Assembly (NCBI GenBank): GCA_029573925.1
Contig: JAKQBV010000143.1
Location: forward strand, 1 to 17,941
Direction: 5' to 3'
DNA length: 17,941 nucleotides
From: a bacterium
GTDB taxonomy: Bacteria > UBP15 > UBA6099
Shown here: positions 14,126-17,941 of the stretch, piece by piece
Numbering within the stretch: the stretch's first letter is position 1
Layout of the letters: each line of letters starts with the position of its first letter
Made by a program: the position numbers and the translations under genes
The notes under the pieces: generated by a model
Told to the model about the DNA's origin: nothing
Seen by the model: the letters and a program-made list of their open reading frames with translations, nothing else
Databases searched by the model: none

Positions 14126-14962
14126 ATGAAAAAGCTTTTGTCCGTAAACAGTATTATTAATGGGGACAGCGCGGATGTTCTAGCGAATTTTCCGGACGAC
14201 TGTATAGATTTGATAATAACATCGCCGCCTTATGCCGACAGCAGAAAGAAAACATACGGCGGCATTCATCCCGATGATTATGTGAGTTGGTTTCTACCGA
14301 TTTCAAAGCAGTTGCTACGAGTTTTAAAGCCCAACGGGACGTTTGTGTTGAACATAAAAGAAAAGGTGATGAACGGGGAAAGGCACACGTACGTCATTGA
14401 GCTTATTCTTGAGATGAGAAAGCAGGGGTGGCTTTGGACGGAAGAATTCATCTGGCACAAGAAAAACTGTTATCCCGGAAAGTGGCCGAACAGATTCAGG
14501 GACTCATGGGAGAGATTGTTGCAGTTCAATAAATCGCGACATTTCAAGATGTATCAGGATGAAGTGATGGTTCCCACCGGGAAGTGGGCGGAAAGCCGCT
14601 TGGATAATCTGAGCGAAACGGACAGGACGCGAGATGAATCGAGAGTGGGCAGCGGGTTCGGGAAAAACATATCGAACTGGCTGGACAGGCCGATGGCGTA
14701 TCCGACGAATGTGTTGCACATGGCCACAGAATGCTCTAATCGGAATCATAGCGCGGCATTCCCTGAAGCTCTGCCTGAATGGTTCATCAGGTTGTTTACT
14801 GATAAGGGCGATGTGGTTTTGGACCCATTTTCCGGGTCGGGCACGACCGCGTTGGCCGCAAAAAAGGCTTCGAGGGACTATATCGGCGTCGATTCAAACC
14901 CGGAGTATTGCGAAATCGCAAGGAAACGCCTCGGCGTCGGCGTTCAGAGGGCTTTGATATGA
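14126..14962 (+). CDS. Type II DNA methyltransferase, beta class, probably N4-cytosine
   Basis: A 278-residue SAM-dependent DNA methyltransferase. The catalytic motif TSPPY lies at 32-36 and the SAM-binding motif DPFSGSGTT at 233-241, with the target-recognition region between them. That order defines the beta class. A Ser before PPY is typical of N4-cytosine enzymes, whereas N6-adenine enzymes usually have Asp or Asn. The ribosome site CGGAG sits 7 to 8 bases before the ATG. The gene ends in ATGA, which overlaps the start of the nuclease gene by four bases, so methylase and nuclease are coupled. Methylation would protect host DNA from the partner nuclease. The G+C content is visibly lower than in flanking genes, consistent with horizontal acquisition. 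The recognition sequence is unknown. Confidence 0.92.
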   Translation: MKKLLSVNSIINGDSADVLANFPDDCIDLIITSPPYADSRKKTYGGIHPDDYVSWFLPISKQLLRVLKPNGTFVLNIKEKVMNGERHTYVIELILEMRKQGWLWTEEFIWHKKNCYPGKWPNRFRDSWERLLQFNKSRHFKMYQDEVMVPTGKWAESRLDNLSETDRTRDESRVGSGFGKNISNWLDRPMAYPTNVLHMATECSNRNHSAAFPEALPEWFIRLFTDKGDVVLDPFSGSGTTALAAKKASRDYIGVDSNPEYCEIARKRLGVGVQRALI

Positions 14963-15708
14963 AACAGGCGAGAAATGGCGAGACGGAGAAGTTTGTCAGC
15001 GACATGATTGCGGAGTTTCACAAGAGCAAAATAAAATGTTTGGAACAACTTGATCTGAACAAAATCCTGAAAAGCAAGAATCCGTATTTGTTCAAGGCAA
15101 AGAATTTCGGCGTGGCGTCGGAGCTTGTGAAAGACATTCTTGACGCGTATTTGTATTCTTCAGAGGAGAAGCTTTTCGGCGATTTCTTGGAAGAGTTGGC
15201 CATATTCGTGTGCTCAAAAACATACGGAGGAGAAAAGTCCCCCGCGACAGGCATCGACCTTCAGTTTGACAAGGGCGGCATAAAGTATCTGGTGTCAGTA
15301 AAGTCTGGAACCAACTGGGGAAACAGTTCACAGCACAAAAGGCAGGAGCAGGATTTTCAAACTGCGGTAAAAGTGCTTTCTCAGTCGAAGCAAACAGCAA
15401 AAGTTCAGCCTATTCTCGGAATTTGTTACGGCAAAACGAAAACAACTTATGTGCGCAACTATATGAAAGTGGTCGGTCAGAATTTTTGGCATTTTCTCAG
15501 CGGGAACGAGGATTTGTACACCGACATTGTGGAGCCTCTCGGATACAGGGCAAAGGAGTTGAACGATGATTTCCTCAAGCAGAAAGCCAAAGTGATAAAT
15601 CTTTTCACCGAGGAGTTCATGAAGGATTTCTGCGTCGGCGGAGAGATAGACTGGAAAAAGCTTGTGCGGTTCAACAGCGGCAATTTGGGAATGGGAGCGG
15701 CGATATAG
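14959..15708 (+). CDS. Type II restriction endonuclease (PmeII-like family)
   Basis: This 249-residue protein is encoded directly after a DNA methyltransferase, with an ATGA overlap that fixes the start at 14959; a longer in-frame start at 14908 would lie deeper inside the methylase gene. Segments SKNPYLFKAKNFGVASELVKDI, EEKLFGDFLEELAIFV, YLVSVKSGTNWGNSSQ and DIVEPLGYRAKELNDDF resemble what I recall as the PmeII family of type II nucleases. A PD-(D/E)XK-type core is plausible: Asp100 in GIDLQF, then Ser113-x-Lys115 in VSVKSG, with Glu78/Glu79 as a further candidate metal ligand. It would cut unmethylated target DNA. Base composition is markedly AT-rich for this window (22 G+C of 60 at 15001-15060 by hand count). 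The nuclease role is well supported by context; the family name is from memory. Confidence 0.82.
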   Translation: MKQARNGETEKFVSDMIAEFHKSKIKCLEQLDLNKILKSKNPYLFKAKNFGVASELVKDILDAYLYSSEEKLFGDFLEELAIFVCSKTYGGEKSPATGIDLQFDKGGIKYLVSVKSGTNWGNSSQHKRQEQDFQTAVKVLSQSKQTAKVQPILGICYGKTKTTYVRNYMKVVGQNFWHFLSGNEDLYTDIVEPLGYRAKELNDDFLKQKAKVINLFTEEFMKDFCVGGEIDWKKLVRFNSGNLGMGAAI

Positions 15709-15766
15709 GGGGCCGCGTTTTGTTTTGCCGTCCGCGATTTGAAGCCCGGTTTTAGGAGGCCCGAAA

Positions 15767-16144
15767 ATGTCTGACAGGAAGATAAGGATAACGGCGGGGG
15801 CGGCTGAGGCTGAAGCTGTTCTGAACGATTCGGCGACCTCCGACAAGATATGGGAGGCGTTGCCGATATCTGCGCGGGCCAACGTGTGGGGCGACGAGAT
15901 TTATTTCTCCATCCCTGTTTCCTGCGCGCCGTCGGCTGACGCGCGAGAGGTGGTCGGGATGGGAGAGTTGGGATACTGGCCTCCGGGAAACGCGTTCTGC
16001 GTGTTTTTCGGTCCGACGCCTGCGAGCCAAGGCGAGGAGATTCGAGCGGCAAGCCCGGTCAATCCCATCGGGAGAGTGTCGGGCGACGCAAAAGCCTTCA
16101 AGAAGACTCGCGCGGGCGACACAGTGACAATCGTCAAAACTTGA
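15767..16144 (+). CDS. Cyclophilin-like fold protein (DUF369, TM1367-like)
   Basis: A 125-residue protein with the DUF369/Cyclophil_like pattern: a central GYWPPGNAFCVFFGPTPAS followed by EEIRAASPVNPIGRVSGD and a final short strand (GDTVTIVKT). The fold resembles cyclophilin, but peptidyl-prolyl isomerase activity has not generally been assigned to this family, so the function is open. A near-perfect ribosome site TAGGAGG (15753-15759) with a 7-base spacer fixes the start. It follows the restriction gene by 58 bases with no clear terminator and could be co-transcribed. Its G+C-rich codon use matches the chromosome rather than the R-M genes, so it is more likely a native neighbour than part of the R-M module. 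Confidence 0.85.
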   Translation: MSDRKIRITAGAAEAEAVLNDSATSDKIWEALPISARANVWGDEIYFSIPVSCAPSADAREVVGMGELGYWPPGNAFCVFFGPTPASQGEEIRAASPVNPIGRVSGDAKAFKKTRAGDTVTIVKT

Positions 16145-16321
16145 ATTTTTTCGGCATTTCCACAAACATAGTGTTTTTTTAGCGGCGGTTCGCTTTGCGC
16201 CATGTTTTGTCAACTCTGATGGCATCACGCAATGGCGGAAAACGCGGCGTATCAGCGCCTGAAACACAAAGAGACACAGAGAATAAATATGTTTAATTGA
16301 ATGTGGCGCAACGCCGTAAAC

Positions 16322-16327
16322 GGGAGG
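16322..16327 (+). promoter_or_regulatory. Ribosome binding site for the LCP lipoprotein gene
   Basis: GGGAGG precedes the ATG at 16334 with a 6-base spacer. A second purine-rich site, GGAGG, lies 9 bases before the in-frame ATG at 16370, so a shorter product is also possible. Confidence 0.65.
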
Positions 16328-16333
16328 ATATTA

Positions 16334-17278
16334 ATGAAAATGATTGAATGCGAACGGAGGAAACGGAAGATGGGGATAATGAATGGCGGAAACGAAAAGA
16401 AATATCTGGGGATGATCGCGGCGATGGCGGCTGGGATTGTCGCGCTGGGAGGTTGTTCAAAAGCGGGCAAGGTGGAAATCGCGCAGGAACCTGCGGCACA
16501 AGTCGAACAGGCGGAAAAGCCTTCCGACGAGGCAGTCGTTGTCGAACAGAACGCGCCTGTGCCTGCGGCGGCGTTCCTGATAGCGGGTCTGGACAAGTAT
16601 GGCAGGCCGGACGCGTTGATGGCGGTGGCGGTTTCTCCGAACAAGAAGGCGATAGGAGTGATGTCGATACCGAGGGACGCGATGCTGAATGTGGCCGGGA
16701 AGCGCCAACGAGTCAGGTTCTTGTCAAAAGTGGACGGAGCAACGGCGGAAGCCGTGGGCGAACTGCTGGGGATTAGAATCGAGAACACAGTGATACTTGA
16801 TCTGAGCGCGGCGGAGAAAGTCATAGACGCCGTGGGCGGGTTGGACGTCGATGTGGAAGCAGATATGAGATACGCGGACAGCAAGCAGGGGCTGGACATA
16901 AACATCAAAAAGGAAAAGCAGAGGTTGAACGGCGAGAACGCGGTTAAGTACGCGAGGTATAAAAAGGGGTCGGACGAAAGCGGGCGTGTCGATAGGCAGC
17001 AGAAGCTTGCCGTCGCGTTCATGTACAAGCTAGCGTCGCCTGACGTGATAAAGAAGGCTCCGGAACTGGCGAAGACACTGGTGGAGAGGCCGGTGATAAA
17101 AACCAACATGAGCGCGGCTGATTTTCTTGCGTTGACGACGACGCTGAGCGCGGCAGGGCAGGGCGGGGCTCGGGCGGCCACTTTGCCCGGCGAATGGAAA
17201 AAAACAAAAGAAGGAAATCACATAGAGCCGGACTCGGAACGCGCGCGGGCCGCGATGGCGGAACTGCTGGCAGAATAG
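16334..17278 (+). CDS. LytR-CpsA-Psr (LCP) family lipoprotein
   Basis: A 314-residue product from the ATG with the best ribosome site. A strongly basic N-terminus leads into a hydrophobic run ending in ALGGC, a good lipobox with Cys41. A Glu/Ala-rich linker follows. The LCP domain comes next: GLDKYGRPDALMAVAVSP, MSIPRDAML, VDAVGGLDVDVEADMRY-type segments (here IDAVGGLDVD) and ENAVKYARYKKG, then SGRVDRQQK. The conserved Asp and Arg residues that handle the polyprenyl-pyrophosphate are present. LCP enzymes move lipid-linked glycopolymers onto the cell envelope, classically peptidoglycan. Most known members have an N-terminal transmembrane helix, so a lipid anchor is less usual. The central part before GIRIENTVI is shorter than usual. 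It converges with the next gene, 19 bases away. The acceptor and polymer are unknown. Confidence 0.85.
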   Translation: MKMIECERRKRKMGIMNGGNEKKYLGMIAAMAAGIVALGGCSKAGKVEIAQEPAAQVEQAEKPSDEAVVVEQNAPVPAAAFLIAGLDKYGRPDALMAVAVSPNKKAIGVMSIPRDAMLNVAGKRQRVRFLSKVDGATAEAVGELLGIRIENTVILDLSAAEKVIDAVGGLDVDVEADMRYADSKQGLDINIKKEKQRLNGENAVKYARYKKGSDESGRVDRQQKLAVAFMYKLASPDVIKKAPELAKTLVERPVIKTNMSAADFLALTTTLSAAGQGGARAATLPGEWKKTKEGNHIEPDSERARAAMAELLAE

Positions 17279-17297
17279 CGGATCGGCTTCGCCCGCG

Positions 17298-17941
17298 TCA
17301 GGCTGATATCGAATATCCGACGAAGTTCGGCATGGCCGAGTTCGGGAAAGCGGCCATAAGGGCGGCGGTGGCGCGGGGGCCTGTGCAGTGGGACGGGACT
17401 ATCGACGAGACGCCGTATTTTTTCAGGGCGGCGACGGTGGCGTCGATCTGAGGCTGGGCGGCGCGCTCTAGGTGCATTCCCCCGACCACCGCGTCGAACT
17501 TTTCGACTCCTGAGACGGCGGCGGCGCGCTCGATGTGGCTGATTATCCCCCTGTGCGCGCAACCCAGAAGCAGGATGGACTTTTTATCTGTATTGACAAT
17601 TAGCGATAGGTCGTCGCGAAGCGGATCAGGCGCGGGAGCGCCGTCGGCCCCGCGGACCATCAGCATCGGCTCTATCTCCTCGAAATCGTTCGCCGACGGA
17701 ACCTCTCCGGTAGTGGACACTCCGGGAACGACCTCGAACGGCTCGGTCGTCTCTATCCTCTCCACTCCGGCGGCGGCAAGCTTGTCGACAATCTCTTTTG
17801 AAATGCCGATCGGCATCATGCCGTTTGGGGTCATGGCCAGCTTCTCGTCGAACGCGTCCGGGTGGACGACGAGCTTGAAGTTTTTTGCGACATCGAGCAG
17901 GGCGAGCAGTCCGCCCGCGTGGTCGTAGTGGCCGTGGCTCA
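17298..17941 (-). CDS. Metallo-beta-lactamase-fold hydrolase (DHPS-like), 5' part beyond the window
   Basis: The minus-strand frame runs off the right edge; the internal ATG at 17834 is not the start. Just inside the edge it reads SHGHYDHAGGLLALL, the HxHxDH zinc/iron-binding motif of the metallo-beta-lactamase fold. Further metal-ligand regions are visible: LLLGCAHRGIISHIERA and the C-terminal IVPSHCTGPRA. The GCAHRG and GGMHL pattern resembles the group annotated as 7,8-dihydropterin-6-yl-methyl-aminobenzene-5'-phosphate synthase-like hydrolases (cd07713 type), whose members act on varied phosphorylated or pterin-like substrates. About 213 residues are visible and the missing N-terminus should be short. 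The fold is certain, the substrate is not. It converges with the LCP gene without an evident terminator. Confidence 0.9.
   Translation of the reverse strand, partial: SHGHYDHAGGLLALLDVAKNFKLVVHPDAFDEKLAMTPNGMMPIGISKEIVDKLAAAGVERIETTEPFEVVPGVSTTGEVPSANDFEEIEPMLMVRGADGAPAPDPLRDDLSLIVNTDKKSILLLGCAHRGIISHIERAAAVSGVEKFDAVVGGMHLERAAQPQIDATVAALKKYGVSSIVPSHCTGPRATAALMAAFPNSAMPNFVGYSISA

Noticed and set aside
16164..16180. AAACA/TGTTT stem plus T-run after the DUF369 gene as a terminator
   Set aside because: The stem is five mostly A-T pairs, too weak to call, although it is well placed about 20 bases after the stop.
16264..16283. CACAAAGAGACACAGAGA purine-rich near-repeat
   Set aside because: A short low-complexity string seen only once here. 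No array or regulatory context.
1..17941. CRISPR array, transposase, integrase or phage genes
   Set aside because: I saw no regularly spaced direct repeats and no frame resembling these proteins. The only accessory module visible is the R-M pair.

Overview
The window reads as a G+C-rich bacterial chromosome segment, probably from a metagenome contig. Lipoprotein signals on three genes, a formate dehydrogenase of the periplasmic FDH-N type, a B12-dependent radical SAM enzyme and no visible aerobic functions suggest an anaerobic, probably diderm bacterium. I cannot name the phylum from the sequence. The left edge starts inside the formate dehydrogenase gene and carries a fold-back inverted repeat that looks like an assembly artefact. 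The right edge cuts a metallo-beta-lactamase-fold gene.

Layout. (1) 72-3617: formate dehydrogenase catalytic subunit (5' truncated, Cys in place of Sec) and its four-cluster ferredoxin-like subunit, closed by a strong rho-independent terminator (3649-3679). (2) 3728-8835: a sigma70-like promoter followed by a tight four-gene run: a two-thioredoxin-domain lipoprotein, a DUF2723 membrane glycosyltransferase with C-terminal TPRs, a 77-residue unknown protein and a GT2 glycosyltransferase. This looks like an envelope or secreted-protein glycosylation operon. (3) 8869-10350, minus strand: a B12-binding radical SAM protein. (4) 10351-11242: almost 0.9 kb without a convincing gene, AT-rich and packed with hairpins, palindromes, a cluster of DnaA-box-like 9-mers and a possible structured leader. 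This is the most unusual stretch. (5) 11243-12634: an orphan iron-type ABC substrate-binding lipoprotein, then tRNA-Val(UAC) on the minus strand. (6) 13003-13962: a secreted alpha/beta-hydrolase. (7) 14126-15708: a two-gene type II restriction-modification module of visibly lower G+C, overlapping by 4 bases. (8) 15767-16144: a DUF369/cyclophilin-like protein. (9) 16334-17278: an LCP-family lipoprotein. (10) 17298-17941, minus strand: the partial MBL-fold hydrolase.

Functionally, formate oxidation is the one clear energy-metabolism module. Envelope work (glycosyltransferases, LCP lipoprotein, thioredoxin lipoprotein, secreted esterase) dominates the rest. The R-M module is the clearest candidate for recent acquisition. 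I see no unmistakable new defence or mobile system. The best leads for something undescribed are the 10.4-11.2 kb intergenic region and the DUF2723 operon.
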